Below are positions 17,366 to 26,735 of a stretch of DNA of 64,000 nt, piece after piece. The stretch is taken from positions 2,223,690 through 2,287,689 of the forward strand of contig NZ_CP008941.1 of assembly GCF_000742835.1 (NCBI RefSeq), given 5' to 3'. The position numbers and the translations under genes were made by a program. How positions within the stretch are numbered: position 1 is the stretch's first letter; each line of letters begins with the position of its first letter. Source of the stretch: Candidatus Paracaedibacter acanthamoebae. GTDB lineage: Bacteria; Pseudomonadota; Alphaproteobacteria; Paracaedibacterales; Paracaedibacteraceae. The notes beneath the pieces were generated by a model. That model made no database searches, was not told where the DNA came from, and worked only from the letters and a program-made list of their open reading frames with translations.

Positions 17366-18856
17366 ATGCGGACTTATCATCACATTATTAATGGTCAAGA
17401 TGTTAAAGGCGTCAGTCAACAAACCTTAGCTGTTATTAATCCCTCGACAGAAAAAACTTTGGGGTATATGGGATTAGCTGACCAAGCTGATGTTGATGCA
17501 GCTGTTGCAGCGGCAAAGGCAGCTTTTCCGAGATGGGCTGATACACTGGCGGCCGCTCGAGCTAAAATTTTGTTTCGGTGGCGTCAACTGATTGACGATC
17601 ATATGGATGACTTAGCGCACGCTATTTCAGAAGAACATGGCAAATCCAAAACAGAAGCTATGGGTTCTATTTCTCGAGGCGTTGATGTTTTAGAGTTTGC
17701 CTGTGGTATTCCCTCTGCCTTAAAAGGGGAATTTAGTGTGAATGTTGGTCGACAAGTTGATTCTTATAGTCTGCGTCAACCTCTTGGAGTGGTTGGGGCT
17801 ATTACACCTTTTAACTTTCCAGCTATGATTCCCTTATGGATCAGTTCTGTTGCCATTGCTTGTGGCAATACCGTTGTTTTAAAACCATCCGAGAGAAATC
17901 CATCTACCGCCCTCCTTTTGGCTAAATTAGCACTGAAAGCCGGCTTGCCATCGGGCGTTCTGAATGTTCTCAATGGGGCGAAAGAGGCTGTTAATGGTTT
18001 GTTGACTCATCCGGATGTGAAGGCGATTAGTTTTGTGGGGCAAACATCAACAGCACAATATGTTCAGCAAACAGCTGTAGCTCATGGTAAGCGTGTGCAG
18101 GCGTTTGGGGGGGCAAAGAACCATGCATTGGTTATGCCCGATGCCGATATGGACTCAACAGTGGATGCAATTCTTGGTGCTGCTTATGGCTCTGCCGGAG
18201 AACGGTGTATGGCTGTTTCAGTTGTGGTTGCCGTCGGCGATCAAACAGCCGATACCCTTATTGCCCAGCTCTCTCCAAAAATAACTGCTTTAAAAATTGG
18301 TGCCCCAACGGAAGCTGCAGCAGAAATGGGACCATTGATTACGAAAGACCATTTGATTAAAGTAAAAGCGTATATTGATCAAGGGATTAAGGAAGGGGCC
18401 GACCTTGTTATTGATGGCCGGTTGCAAACAGTTCCATCTGATGGGTATTTTTTGGCTGGATGTCTATTTGATAAAGTTAGCCCTGAGATGTCTATTTATC
18501 AAAATGAGATTTTTGGGCCTGTTCTGTGTGTCATTCGTGTGTCGTCTTATGAGGAGGGCTTGACTCTTATTAATAATCATCCCTATGCTAATGGGACTGC
18601 CATTTTCACACGCGATGGCAATAGTGCTCGGGATTTTTGTCAACGTATTGAAGTTGGGATGGTTGGCGTTAACGTTCCTATTCCTGTTCCGGCTGGATTC
18701 CATAGTTTTGGCGGCTGGAAGAATTCCATCTTTGCGGATCATGGGATGCATGGCATGGAAGGGGTTCGCTTCTTTACACAATTAAAAACCATTACCAGTC
18801 GCTGGCCGTCTGGTATTCGGCAACGTGTTGAATTTTCATTACCAATAGTGGAGTAA
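17366..18856 (+). CDS. mmsA: CoA-acylating methylmalonate-semialdehyde dehydrogenase
   Basis: A 496-residue aldehyde dehydrogenase that converts methylmalonate (or malonate) semialdehyde plus CoA and NAD to propionyl-CoA (or acetyl-CoA), the last step of valine degradation. It shows GAITPFNFPAMIPLW, VLKPSERNPSTALLLA, the catalytic cysteine in GSAGERCMAVSV, and IFGPVLCVIRV. The pattern with Arg next to the catalytic Cys (ERC) and NVPIPVPAGFHSFGG is typical of MmsA. mmsB follows three bases later, so the two form an operon. Full length. Confidence 0.95.
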   Translation: MRTYHHIINGQDVKGVSQQTLAVINPSTEKTLGYMGLADQADVDAAVAAAKAAFPRWADTLAAARAKILFRWRQLIDDHMDDLAHAISEEHGKSKTEAMGSISRGVDVLEFACGIPSALKGEFSVNVGRQVDSYSLRQPLGVVGAITPFNFPAMIPLWISSVAIACGNTVVLKPSERNPSTALLLAKLALKAGLPSGVLNVLNGAKEAVNGLLTHPDVKAISFVGQTSTAQYVQQTAVAHGKRVQAFGGAKNHALVMPDADMDSTVDAILGAAYGSAGERCMAVSVVVAVGDQTADTLIAQLSPKITALKIGAPTEAAAEMGPLITKDHLIKVKAYIDQGIKEGADLVIDGRLQTVPSDGYFLAGCLFDKVSPEMSIYQNEIFGPVLCVIRVSSYEEGLTLINNHPYANGTAIFTRDGNSARDFCQRIEVGMVGVNVPIPVPAGFHSFGGWKNSIFADHGMHGMEGVRFFTQLKTITSRWPSGIRQRVEFSLPIVE

Positions 18857-18859
18857 GTC

Positions 18860-19741
18860 ATGGCAAAAATTGGGTTTATTGGACTTGGGCATATGGGGAA
18901 TCCCATGGCGCGAAATTTGACCAAAGCAAAACATGACGTTCATGTGTTTGATCTTGATCAATCTGCTATAGATACAGCTGTTAAAGCAGGCTGTATTGCA
19001 GCTGCATCTGCTCTGGAAGCTGCGACGGCTAAAGATTTTATTATAACGATGCTACCCGCTGGCAAACAGGTTCGCTCGATTTTATTGGGTGATAATGGTT
19101 TAATGGCCCAATTAACGGAACCAAGTTTTTTTATTGATTGCTCAACCGTTGACATTGCGACAGCTTTAGGATTACATGCAGCCGCAACCGTGAACGGTCA
19201 TTCTGTACTCGATGCGCCTGTATCTGGCGGGGTGACGGGGGCCGAAAGTCGTACCTTAACTTTTATGGTCGGTGGCTTGGTGGATGCTTTTGAAAAGGCT
19301 AAGCCCATTTTAGCCTGTATGGGAAAAAACATTTTCCACGCTGGGGCAGCGACCCATGGTCAAGCCGCCAAGATGTGTAATAATTTGATGCTGGGAATCC
19401 ACATGATTGGAACCTCTGAAGCCTTTATCCTCGCAGAAAAACTTGGGCTGTCGGCGGAAACGCTGCATCAAATTGCCTCTGCTTCGTCAGGTCAAAGCTG
19501 GGCCCTTTCTAAATATTGTCCTGCTCCTATTCTTCCTGGTACGCCGGCTTGTAATAATTATAAAGCCGGGTTTGCGGCTGCGATGATGTTGAAGGATCTT
19601 AATTTGGCGATAGAAGCCGCGCACCACTGTGATACATCTTTACCATTAACGGAAAAAGCAGGCTATCTGTATGACGATTTCTGTAAAGAACATGCGGATG
19701 TGGACTTTTCTGGAATTATTGAATTCTTAAAAACGCGTTAA
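18860..19741 (+). CDS. mmsB: 3-hydroxyisobutyrate dehydrogenase
   Basis: A 293-residue NAD-dependent dehydrogenase that oxidises 3-hydroxyisobutyrate to methylmalonate semialdehyde, the substrate of the upstream MmsA. The N-terminal Rossmann motif is GFIGLGHMGNPMARNL. The substrate loop is DAPVSGGVTGAESRTL, and the catalytic lysine is in GQAAKMCNNLMLG. It starts three bases after mmsA and ends two bases before the convergent ccmE stop. Together the pair supports late valine catabolism feeding propionyl-CoA. Confidence 0.95.
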   Translation: MAKIGFIGLGHMGNPMARNLTKAKHDVHVFDLDQSAIDTAVKAGCIAAASALEAATAKDFIITMLPAGKQVRSILLGDNGLMAQLTEPSFFIDCSTVDIATALGLHAAATVNGHSVLDAPVSGGVTGAESRTLTFMVGGLVDAFEKAKPILACMGKNIFHAGAATHGQAAKMCNNLMLGIHMIGTSEAFILAEKLGLSAETLHQIASASSGQSWALSKYCPAPILPGTPACNNYKAGFAAAMMLKDLNLAIEAAHHCDTSLPLTEKAGYLYDDFCKEHADVDFSGIIEFLKTR

Positions 19742-19742
19742 G

Positions 19743-20153
19743 TTATTTGCCAAGACGATCCGAAAGCTCAATTGGCATGTAATTTTCATCGTGTTTTGCC
19801 AATAATTTTTCTGCTGTAAAGATATGCCCATTCCATCGGCCATCGGCCACAACCCCTTGGCCCTCTTTAAAGAGATCAGGCGTAATGCCAGTAAATGTGG
19901 CGGACACAGTTGATTTAAAGTCGGTAACCCGAAAGTTAACCGTCATGGTTGCTGACTCTTTTTTGATAGACCCTTGTTCAACCATGCCTCCCAATCGGAC
20001 GACAGCCGTTGGGTCCTTTTCCAAAATCTCTGTTGGCGTCATAAAATACATCAAGGATTGTTGTAGGGCAGAAAAGATAAAAATCGCACTTCCGACTAAA
20101 ATTAAAGTAACAACGGCAGCCCATTTCAAACGCTGTTTTTGCTGCGACGTCAT
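19743..20153 (-). CDS. ccmE: Cytochrome c maturation haem chaperone CcmE
   Basis: A 136-residue membrane-anchored OB-fold protein. One N-terminal helix (about 12-32) is followed by the periplasmic barrel and the haem-binding motif H121-D-E-N-Y125, the H-x-x-x-Y signature where haem attaches covalently. CcmE carries haem from CcmC to the lyase complex. The start overlaps the ccmD stop by four bases (ATGA). It is the last gene of the ccmB-C-D-E block and is convergent with mmsB. Confidence 0.95.
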   Translation of the reverse strand: MTSQQKQRLKWAAVVTLILVGSAIFIFSALQQSLMYFMTPTEILEKDPTAVVRLGGMVEQGSIKKESATMTVNFRVTDFKSTVSATFTGITPDLFKEGQGVVADGRWNGHIFTAEKLLAKHDENYMPIELSDRLGK

Positions 20154-20275
20154 GAGTCTAACCGATTTAAATCTTGGTTAGTGCGTTTCAATTTTCGATA
20201 TGCGGCAATACCAAAGCTTGTAAAAGCAACTAAAGCAAATCCATAGGCTAAATAAACATAGCTTAATTGAGTCAT
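20150..20275 (-). CDS. ccmD: Haem exporter small subunit CcmD
   Basis: A very small protein of 41 residues, starting MTQLSYVYLAYGFALVAF at ATG 20275. It has one membrane helix and a basic C-terminal tail (RKLKRTNQDLNRL), the standard CcmD layout. CcmD helps release holo-CcmE from the CcmC complex. It overlaps ccmC and ccmE by four bases on each side, so translation of all three is coupled. A longer in-frame upstream opening only reflects overlap with ccmC. Confidence 0.9.
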   Translation of the reverse strand: MTQLSYVYLAYGFALVAFTSFGIAAYRKLKRTNQDLNRLDS

Positions 20276-20994
20276 GATGATGTCCTCCGCAATAGAGCCG
20301 ATATAACCTTTTGTTGCACTAAATAAGTCCGTAATTGCATTAAAAATAAACAAAAACACAGAGCTGCCATACCCAATGCCATAATCAGCAAGGGGACGAG
20401 CATTTGCCAATGGATGGCCGGTTTAGCCAGGCGCAGAATACTGGCGGGTTGATGAAGAGTATACCACCAATCGACCGACCATTTAATAATGGGTAAATTA
20501 ATCGATCCAATAATAGCCAAAATAGCTGAAATCTTAAGGGCTTGTTGTTCTGGTTTAACATAGCTTGTGGTGATAATATAGCCTGCATACAAAAAAGCCA
20601 GAATCAACATAGAGGTTAAGCGTGCATCCCATACCCACCATGTGCCCCATGTTGGTTTGCCCCAAATGGCGCCAGTGACTAAACTTACAATGCACAAACA
20701 AAAACCAATGGAGGCCATAGAGCGGGTTAAAATATGGGCTGTTGGATTTTGCCGTAAAAAGGCATACAAAGATAGGATTGCCATCCCAAAATAGGTCAAC
20801 ATTGCCCCCCAGGCTGCCGGTACATGGATATACATAATGCGGACTGTCTCCCCTTGCACATAATCGGCTGGTGACCAAGCCAATCCAAGCCATAGTCCGA
20901 CCGATAAAAGGGCAAAGGCAATAATTGCCGACGACTGTAGCCAAGTATGGCTTATGTGCAATAAATAAGCGGGGGATATAAAATGTTTGATCAT
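20272..20994 (-). CDS. ccmC: Haem transporter CcmC
   Basis: A 240-residue polytopic protein with six predicted helices. The haem-handling tryptophan-rich motif is WGKPTWGTWWVWDARLTS, flanked by the usual periplasmic histidines (YIHVPAAWGAM upstream). CcmC passes haem to CcmE. I choose ATG 20994 (MIKHFISPAYLL), two bases after the ccmB stop, over an in-frame upstream codon inside ccmB. Gene order ccmB-ccmC-ccmD-ccmE is as expected. Confidence 0.95.
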   Translation of the reverse strand: MIKHFISPAYLLHISHTWLQSSAIIAFALLSVGLWLGLAWSPADYVQGETVRIMYIHVPAAWGAMLTYFGMAILSLYAFLRQNPTAHILTRSMASIGFCLCIVSLVTGAIWGKPTWGTWWVWDARLTSMLILAFLYAGYIITTSYVKPEQQALKISAILAIIGSINLPIIKWSVDWWYTLHQPASILRLAKPAIHWQMLVPLLIMALGMAALCFCLFLMQLRTYLVQQKVISALLRRTSS

Positions 20995-20996
20995 TG

Positions 20997-21602
20997 TTAC
21001 CAATCCAAATTCCGTATAACAAGGGGGGCTAGACAAAGGGATAGACCAAAGCTAACTAGCGTAATGCCGAATTGCATGCCTAGATAGTAACTTGCCTCTC
21101 CCTCAACAGCAACGGTTGAAATTAAAGATTCTGCAATCAACAGATTTGGAATGGCTAGGGGCGCTATCATCACATTCAATAAGGACTGTCCATTGTGCCC
21201 TTGCGCCAAGGTGAGGATAAGCCCCCAGCAAAGGAGGGCCGTACAAGTCATAAGAAACGAAAAAGCAATGACAGCCACTGATGGTGGCGGATAAATAAAC
21301 AGATGAATGCTTGCAAAGCCAAGCGTCAAAGGAGCAGCTATCTGTCCTATACTGTTCATAAGATTTGTTAGGAAATAAGAAAATGGCGACGTTCCATGAC
21401 TAAGTAACCAAGCAAGATGTCCATCCTGTAAATCAGGATACACACGATCGCTCACCTGGCTTAACACGACGATCACGGCCAATCCATATAACAAGAGCGT
21501 TATGGACGGGGAAAAGTCTCCTTGGGTTAAGGGCAAGAGAACGACTAAACTTGCGCCTAAATAGGTGATCAACGGCCGTATCCATAAAGTTAAGTACATC
21601 AT
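20997..21602 (-). CDS. ccmB: ABC-type haem exporter permease CcmB
   Basis: A 201-residue, six-helix membrane protein with the conserved CcmB features DLQDGHLAWLLSHG and a C-terminal run of hydrophobic helices. It is somewhat shorter than the roughly 220 residues of E. coli CcmB. CcmB works with the ATPase CcmA, which usually precedes it. Here ccmA is not adjacent: 375 bases of non-coding DNA lie upstream. It is the first gene of the local ccm block. Confidence 0.92.
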   Translation of the reverse strand: MMYLTLWIRPLITYLGASLVVLLPLTQGDFSPSITLLLYGLAVIVVLSQVSDRVYPDLQDGHLAWLLSHGTSPFSYFLTNLMNSIGQIAAPLTLGFASIHLFIYPPPSVAVIAFSFLMTCTALLCWGLILTLAQGHNGQSLLNVMIAPLAIPNLLIAESLISTVAVEGEASYYLGMQFGITLVSFGLSLCLAPLVIRNLDW

Positions 21603-21977
21603 GCTTTTTCTGCCTTAAAACTTATAAAGGTCGGTGGGTTATAAAACAAGCATTTTGAACATTGCGTTAGAGCTTGCTCTTATACAATTTCTCAGTCGGA
21701 ATGTCTATTTTATAATCTAATTCCTTATAAGCTGACCATAGCAGATTTTGACTTATCAATTAAAGCAATCCATCATGACGGTGAGGAAGTTATTCCGAGT
21801 GGTCGTGTCTTATAAAACCTTCCTGCCCTATAAAATTTTAATGATTGCAAAAAGGTGCGTAGAAGGTTGTCTTACGGCTTACTTCTCTTAAGTTAGAAAT
21901 AACTATTTTTTCTCATAGATAGCCTCGCTTAAAAGGTTTATGTAATATATAAACTGTTTCAATCTTAAGGTAGCTAC
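21603..21977. other. 375-base spacer between ccmB and an MHS transporter
   Basis: A divergent intergenic stretch that should hold the promoters of both ccmB and the transporter at 21978. AT-rich with no credible small gene. I find no ccmA fragment, tRNA or strong hairpin. No clear element beyond generic A/T-rich promoter-like sequence. Confidence 0.5.
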
Positions 21978-23294
21978 ATGGGCATACTTTCTAGCCTTAA
22001 ACGTGAACAAAAAGAAGCTGTAGGTCTTTTACAAGTTGGCACTTTCCTTGAGTATTTTGACCTTATGCTGTATGTCCACATGGCCATTATTCTCAACGAA
22101 TTATTTTTTCCAAAAACCGATCCCCATACCGCGGCCCTTCTTTCGGCCTTTGCTTTTTGTTCTACCTATGTGCTAAGGCCTTTTGGGGCCCTTATATTTG
22201 GTTATATAGGAGATAATATTGGCAGAAAGGCCACCGTCATTATAACAACGATGTTAATGTCCTTATCCTGTATTGTTATGGCTAATATGCCGACCTATGC
22301 TCAAATAGGAATTACAGCCTCTTGGGCGGTAACTTTATGCCGAGTCATTCAAGGATTATCCTCCATGGGGGAAATAGTCGCAGCAGAAATTTATCTGACA
22401 GAAACCGTGAAGCCGCCTGCCCAATACCCAGCTGTGGGGTTAATGTCATGTTCTTCGGCTTTTGGAACCATGGTGGCTCTTGGGGTGGCGATGATTGTAT
22501 TTTCTTTAAATATAGAATGGCGATTAGCTTTTTGGTTTGGGGCTTCCATCGCGATGGTTGGAACTATTGCACGTATTCGGTTGAGAGAGACTCCTGAATT
22601 TCTTCAATCAAAAAGGCTTCTGAACAAAAACACATCGGCCCGCCTGCTACAAAATCAAAATTTTAATGCCGAAAGAAGCAAAACATCAACAGCCTTTTTC
22701 TTAATTTATTGTGCGTGGCCTGTTTGTTTTTATTTTGTCTATGTCCATTGTGGCAATATTTTGAAATTTAACTTTAACTATTCAGCACAAGACATCATTC
22801 AGCAAAATTTTTATGTTTCTATGGTCCAAACCATAGGATATTTGCTCTTTGCCTTTCTCAGTTATTATATTCATCCTTTAAAAATATTAAAATATAAGCT
22901 TATGGCTATATTTCCGATGCTACTAATATGCCCTTATCTTTTTTCTATCATTAACACAGGTACTCAACTATTCTTTATTCAAAGCTTTCTTATCTTCTTT
23001 GCGATGACAGCCGCGCCAGCGATGCCCATATTTATTGCCAGATTCCCCGTATTTAAAAGATTTACTTATACAAGCTTTATCTATGCTTTAACACGGGCCT
23101 CCATGTATGTGCTCACTTCATTTGGATTGGTATATTTAACCGAAAGTTTAGGTCATTGGGGACTTTGGTTAATTCTTATTCCTTGTGCTTTAAGTTTCTG
23201 GTGGGGAATAAAGCATTTTGAAACACTGGAAAATATACCAAAAGATAATGCTGAAAGCTTTTTGACCGGTCGGGAGGCTAGCCAGCCTTTCTAA
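21978..23294 (+). CDS. MFS transporter, metabolite:H+ symporter (ProP-like)
   Basis: A 438-residue, 12-helix carrier. The helix 1 motif VGTFLEYFDLMLYVHMA, the loop 2-3 motif GYIGDNIGRKATV, and CRVIQGLSSMGEIVAAEIYL place it in the MHS group with ProP/ShiA-type symporters. The substrate cannot be read from sequence; this group moves osmolytes, dicarboxylates and similar compounds. A distant relative in the same window (39567-40802) is under TPP riboswitch control, but this copy has no riboswitch. Such carriers are numerous in host-dependent alphaproteobacteria. Monocistronic. Confidence 0.88.
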   Translation: MGILSSLKREQKEAVGLLQVGTFLEYFDLMLYVHMAIILNELFFPKTDPHTAALLSAFAFCSTYVLRPFGALIFGYIGDNIGRKATVIITTMLMSLSCIVMANMPTYAQIGITASWAVTLCRVIQGLSSMGEIVAAEIYLTETVKPPAQYPAVGLMSCSSAFGTMVALGVAMIVFSLNIEWRLAFWFGASIAMVGTIARIRLRETPEFLQSKRLLNKNTSARLLQNQNFNAERSKTSTAFFLIYCAWPVCFYFVYVHCGNILKFNFNYSAQDIIQQNFYVSMVQTIGYLLFAFLSYYIHPLKILKYKLMAIFPMLLICPYLFSIINTGTQLFFIQSFLIFFAMTAAPAMPIFIARFPVFKRFTYTSFIYALTRASMYVLTSFGLVYLTESLGHWGLWLILIPCALSFWWGIKHFETLENIPKDNAESFLTGREASQPF

Positions 23295-23590
23295 AGGTTT
23301 TTTAGTTTTATGGCCATCTCCATCGCCTCTTTTTTGGCCTACTTTTTGTAACTGTATTGAAAGAGAGAGAAGAAGAATTCCCCAACTTAGGGGAGCAAGA
23401 CACTACTCTTATTAGAATCCTTTTAACTCATGCATCTCCAGTTGGCATCCGAATTTTTCGGCCCAGTCCTAATGCCTTCTTTTTAAGGTGGTGTAGCAGT
23501 TAAGTATGGTGGCCTTTAAAGGGGGCGTTCTTAGTAAGGTGGGCTTTACCACCTTAATGCGAACACCCTCTTGCTTTCTTTGTCGTTGAG
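23295..23590. terminator. Convergent spacer with a strong hairpin at 23521-23569
   Basis: Between two convergent genes. The core is TAAGGTGG / CCACCTTA with a six-base loop, extended by the outer arms GTTC / GAAC and GGG / CCC. The hairpin is a plausible bidirectional terminator, although no long uridine tract follows. A related TTAAGGTGG occurs just upstream near 23476, so it may instead be a small palindromic repeat. Confidence 0.4.
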
Positions 23591-24136
23591 TTATTTGATT
23601 TTATACTCTGACTGACTGGAGGATCGCTCCTTTGAAAAAATTGAGCTAATTATCGTTTTTTTGCGGCTTTTAGTCGGTTCAGAGGATTGGGATGAGTCGG
23701 GTAGTTGTGTTATAAATTTTAAAGCTTTTTCTTTAGAATTTTCCAAATAATTAGCTATTGCCTTTAAGGGAGTTTGTTTTTCCGAGAAATTGCTAAAGAA
23801 TTGATTAAGGTGGTTGACATTAACTGCATTATGTAAGTTATCTATTTCGACTAAAAAATCAATAGCTTGTTCGCTATTTTGTTTATCATCAGCTTGGGTA
23901 TAAATAGAAATCCTTTTAGCAGTTTTTTTCTTTACCCCTTTTTCTTTCAATTTACAATACAAATCGAAATTTAAGGTTTCTGTACACTTTGTTAGACATT
24001 GATTTTTGATGATTGCAGACGTGCAAGCTTTTGGCGCCGTACAAAAGTTATTACAGGGGCTTACAGCGGAACTGCTGCCCGCACAAAACAAGAAGATCCC
24101 TATAGTTAGACCTGATATACTTGTCTTCGTATACAT
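23591..24136 (-). CDS. Small exported protein with Cys-rich N-terminus
   Basis: A 181-residue orphan. A signal peptide (about 1-24, ending SSSAVS) is followed by a cluster of six cysteines within about 40 residues (CNNFC, KACTS, NQCLTKC, DLYCK), then a helical region and a basic, serine-rich tail (KSRKKTIISS, KERSSSQSEYKIK). The cysteines suggest disulphides in the periplasm or outside the cell. The first Cys cluster is not a canonical lipobox. No family recognised. It resembles the other small basic exported proteins here in composition only. Confidence 0.58.
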   Translation of the reverse strand: MYTKTSISGLTIGIFLFCAGSSSAVSPCNNFCTAPKACTSAIIKNQCLTKCTETLNFDLYCKLKEKGVKKKTAKRISIYTQADDKQNSEQAIDFLVEIDNLHNAVNVNHLNQFFSNFSEKQTPLKAIANYLENSKEKALKFITQLPDSSQSSEPTKSRKKTIISSIFSKERSSSQSEYKIK

Positions 24137-24313
24137 AATAACATCTCATTCTTGAAATTGGTTCACAATTCATCATAAATAAAAAGAATTAAAGAGGCTT
24201 TAAATAGGGGTACCGTTTCAGGGGAAAACCCTCTTTTTCTTTTTACGAAAATTTTCTATTTGTGTTTTAAATTATGGCTTTACCTACAGCCGTTAATTAT
24301 GATGGATATATAC

Positions 24314-24979
24314 TTAAGCTTCTTCTTCCCCTAAATCTCCATCTGATAAAAGCTCTATTTCACTGCTACCCTCTTCCTCGTATTCCCAATATTCTATTTC
24401 ACCTTCACCATTGCGTAAATACACACCTTCGTAATGGTTATTTAATGCATTTATCGCCGCTTGATCTCCATCGGTTGCTGCTTTTTGAAGATAAGCCTGC
24501 GGTAAATACAAGGCTTTACCGTCTTTAAGAAACCTGCTGAGTGCAGCCTGCGCTTCTAGGTGGTCTTTCTCAGCCGCACGGAGGTAGTATTGTGCCGCCA
24601 GCTCCCAATTTTTACCAAAAGGGGTACCTGTTTCATAACACCGTCCTATATAAAATTCTGCGTTCCGTTGTCCAAGTTCCGCTAGGTCGAGATAATGCGC
24701 AAAAAAGTTTTCATAAAGCTGTATTGTTGTCTCATCTTGATTGTCAGCAGTATAAGTAGGAGAGCATAGCTCGGAAATTTGTTGCGTAAAATCAGGTGCA
24801 CTAAGAGAGTCATCGCTGACATCATCCGTTAAAAAAGTTGGGGAAAGGCTAGGATTTACCGCCGCAGTAGAGCCACTCTCTTGGATAAAAAGAGCAGACG
24901 GTGAAATTTTCTCTAAAGCCACAAGAGCCTGAGGAAAAGAAAGTATACCCGCTAATAAGAAAAGTGATAGTATTTTCAT
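24314..24979 (-). CDS. Exported Sel1-like repeat protein
   Basis: A 221-residue protein with a signal peptide (MKILSLFLLAGILSFPQA). The middle (about 90-190) has TPR-type Sel1-like repeats: LGQRNAEFYIGRCYETG, NWELAAQYYLRAAEKDHLEA, then QAYLQKAATDGDQAAINALN. The spacing and A/G positions fit Sel1 units, two clear and one partial. The C-terminal tail is strongly acidic. Sel1 proteins mediate protein-protein contacts and are common among exported factors of intracellular bacteria. Specific partners are unknown. Confidence 0.7.
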   Translation of the reverse strand: MKILSLFLLAGILSFPQALVALEKISPSALFIQESGSTAAVNPSLSPTFLTDDVSDDSLSAPDFTQQISELCSPTYTADNQDETTIQLYENFFAHYLDLAELGQRNAEFYIGRCYETGTPFGKNWELAAQYYLRAAEKDHLEAQAALSRFLKDGKALYLPQAYLQKAATDGDQAAINALNNHYEGVYLRNGEGEIEYWEYEEEGSSEIELLSDGDLGEEEA

Positions 24980-25182
24980 CAGTTAAATCTCCTTTTTAAA
25001 ATTATATTATTTATAGGATGGGATTAATTTTAGGTTTACTTCAATGATTAATTTAGGGTTAAGACGATCAATACTTATTAATATTTTACTTTTCACATAT
25101 GGGTTTAGGGAAACAATCTCTTGTAATTTTTTATAAAGTATCGCAAAAAAGGAAAGATCAATTAACAAAGAGTTCCTTACAA

Positions 25183-26724
25183 ATGGTTGCTAAAATTCGC
25201 ACAGTTTCCTTTGCAGGCGTGGACGTTGTGCCAGTCGATGTTCAGGTCCAGTTTACCCATGGATTACCCGGTATTACGATTGTGGGCCTGCCTGATAAAA
25301 CTGTTGCTGAATCAAAGGAACGGATTCGGGCAAGCTTTCAATCCATCGGCCTTGATTTACCCGCTAAACGCGTGGTCGTCAACCTAGCGCCCGCCGATAT
25401 CCAAAAAGAAGGATCCCATTATGATTTACCGATTGCGATCGGCATGATGATTCAGATGGGAATTTTGGATGGGGTGGAAATGGAAGAATATGTCATTCTC
25501 GGTGAATTAGGACTGGATGGCAGTATTGCTCGGGTCGCCGGATCCTTGCCCTCTGCCATTCATGCAGCCGCTCAAAATTTAAGTCTTATTTGCCCAGAGA
25601 GTTGTGGGACAGAAGCGGCTTGGGCGGGTGATGTAAAAATTTTAGCAGCGCCGAATTTGATCGCACTTGTTAATCATTTTAAAGGAACCCAAGTATTAAA
25701 ACAGCCAGAGGTCCCGCAGGTTTTTGAATCACCTATTAAACTTCCCAATTTGAAAGATGTTAAGGGGCAAATATTAGCCAAACGGGCGCTTGAAGTAGCG
25801 GCTGCTGGCGGACATAATCTCTTAATGATTGGTCCCCCGGGTTCTGGAAAATCCATGCTGTCCTGTCGGTTACCCGGAATATTACCAGCTCTCACCCCGC
25901 ATGAAGCCTTGGAAGTGACAATGATCCACAGTATTAATGGTGATCTGCCCGACGAAGGCCTTATCCGTCACCGTCCTTACCGCGATCCTCATCATTCGGC
26001 CTCCCTGGCGGCCCTAGTAGGGGGTGGTATTCGCTGTAAGCCCGGTGAAATTTCTTTGGCTCATAAAGGTGTTTTATTCCTCGATGAATTACCCGAATTT
26101 AACCGCAATGCTCTTGAGTCTCTGCGTCAGCCCATTGAAACAGGCAAAGTGGTGGTAGCCCGGGCAAATTCCCATGTGACTTACCCATCCCAAGTCCAAT
26201 TGGTGGCGGCGATGAACCCGTGTCGATGTGGCTATTTTGGTGATAAAGAACGAGAATGTACGCGGGCACCGCGCTGTGCTGCTGATTATCAAGGAAAAAT
26301 TTCTGGCCCCTTGATGGATCGTTTTGACATTGTTATCGATGTTCCTGAAGTTAAAGCAACCGATTTAATGCGAGCTCCTGATGGCGAGGATTCGACACTT
26401 GTGGCTCAGCGGGTGGCAGCGGCGCGCGATTATCAATATGCACGCCTTCAAGCTCTTGGTAAGACGGGAAATTTTTCCAATGCTACAGTGGACAGCGAAA
26501 CGTTGGAAGATATTATTGACCTGAGCCAGGCAGCAGTTAACTTACTCACCAAAGTTATGGAGAAATTTAAGCTCAGCGGTCGAGGCTATCACCGTATTCT
26601 AAGGGTGGCGCGAACCATTGCTGATTTGGAGCAATCAGCCACTATAGAGACGCAGCACCTGTCAGAGGCTGTTGGCTATCGTAAAATTTCTGTTTATGCT
26701 GACAATGAGTCCAAGGTTGCTTAA
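25183..26724 (+). CDS. comM: YifB/ComM-type Mg-chelatase-like AAA ATPase
   Basis: A 513-residue protein starting MVAKIRTVSFAGVDVVPVDV at ATG 25183; the longer open frame upstream has no family match. An N-terminal Lon-protease-S16-like domain (GLPGITIVGLPDKTVAESKE) precedes a Mg-chelatase AAA domain with Walker A GPPGSGKSM, Walker B GVLFLDELPEF, and a zinc-like cluster MNPCRCGYFGD with RECTRAPRC. The C-terminal domain has GRGYHRILRVARTIADL. ComM is a hexameric helicase that promotes branch migration during natural transformation. Full length and isolated. Confidence 0.93.
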   Translation: MVAKIRTVSFAGVDVVPVDVQVQFTHGLPGITIVGLPDKTVAESKERIRASFQSIGLDLPAKRVVVNLAPADIQKEGSHYDLPIAIGMMIQMGILDGVEMEEYVILGELGLDGSIARVAGSLPSAIHAAAQNLSLICPESCGTEAAWAGDVKILAAPNLIALVNHFKGTQVLKQPEVPQVFESPIKLPNLKDVKGQILAKRALEVAAAGGHNLLMIGPPGSGKSMLSCRLPGILPALTPHEALEVTMIHSINGDLPDEGLIRHRPYRDPHHSASLAALVGGGIRCKPGEISLAHKGVLFLDELPEFNRNALESLRQPIETGKVVVARANSHVTYPSQVQLVAAMNPCRCGYFGDKERECTRAPRCAADYQGKISGPLMDRFDIVIDVPEVKATDLMRAPDGEDSTLVAQRVAAARDYQYARLQALGKTGNFSNATVDSETLEDIIDLSQAAVNLLTKVMEKFKLSGRGYHRILRVARTIADLEQSATIETQHLSEAVGYRKISVYADNESKVA

Positions 26725-26735
26725 AGAGTCATCCC

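Noticed and set aside
23295-23590. A possible small RNA gene after the MHS transporter
   Set aside because: The hairpin at 23521-23569 is more simply explained as a terminator or palindrome between convergent genes; no promoter is evident.
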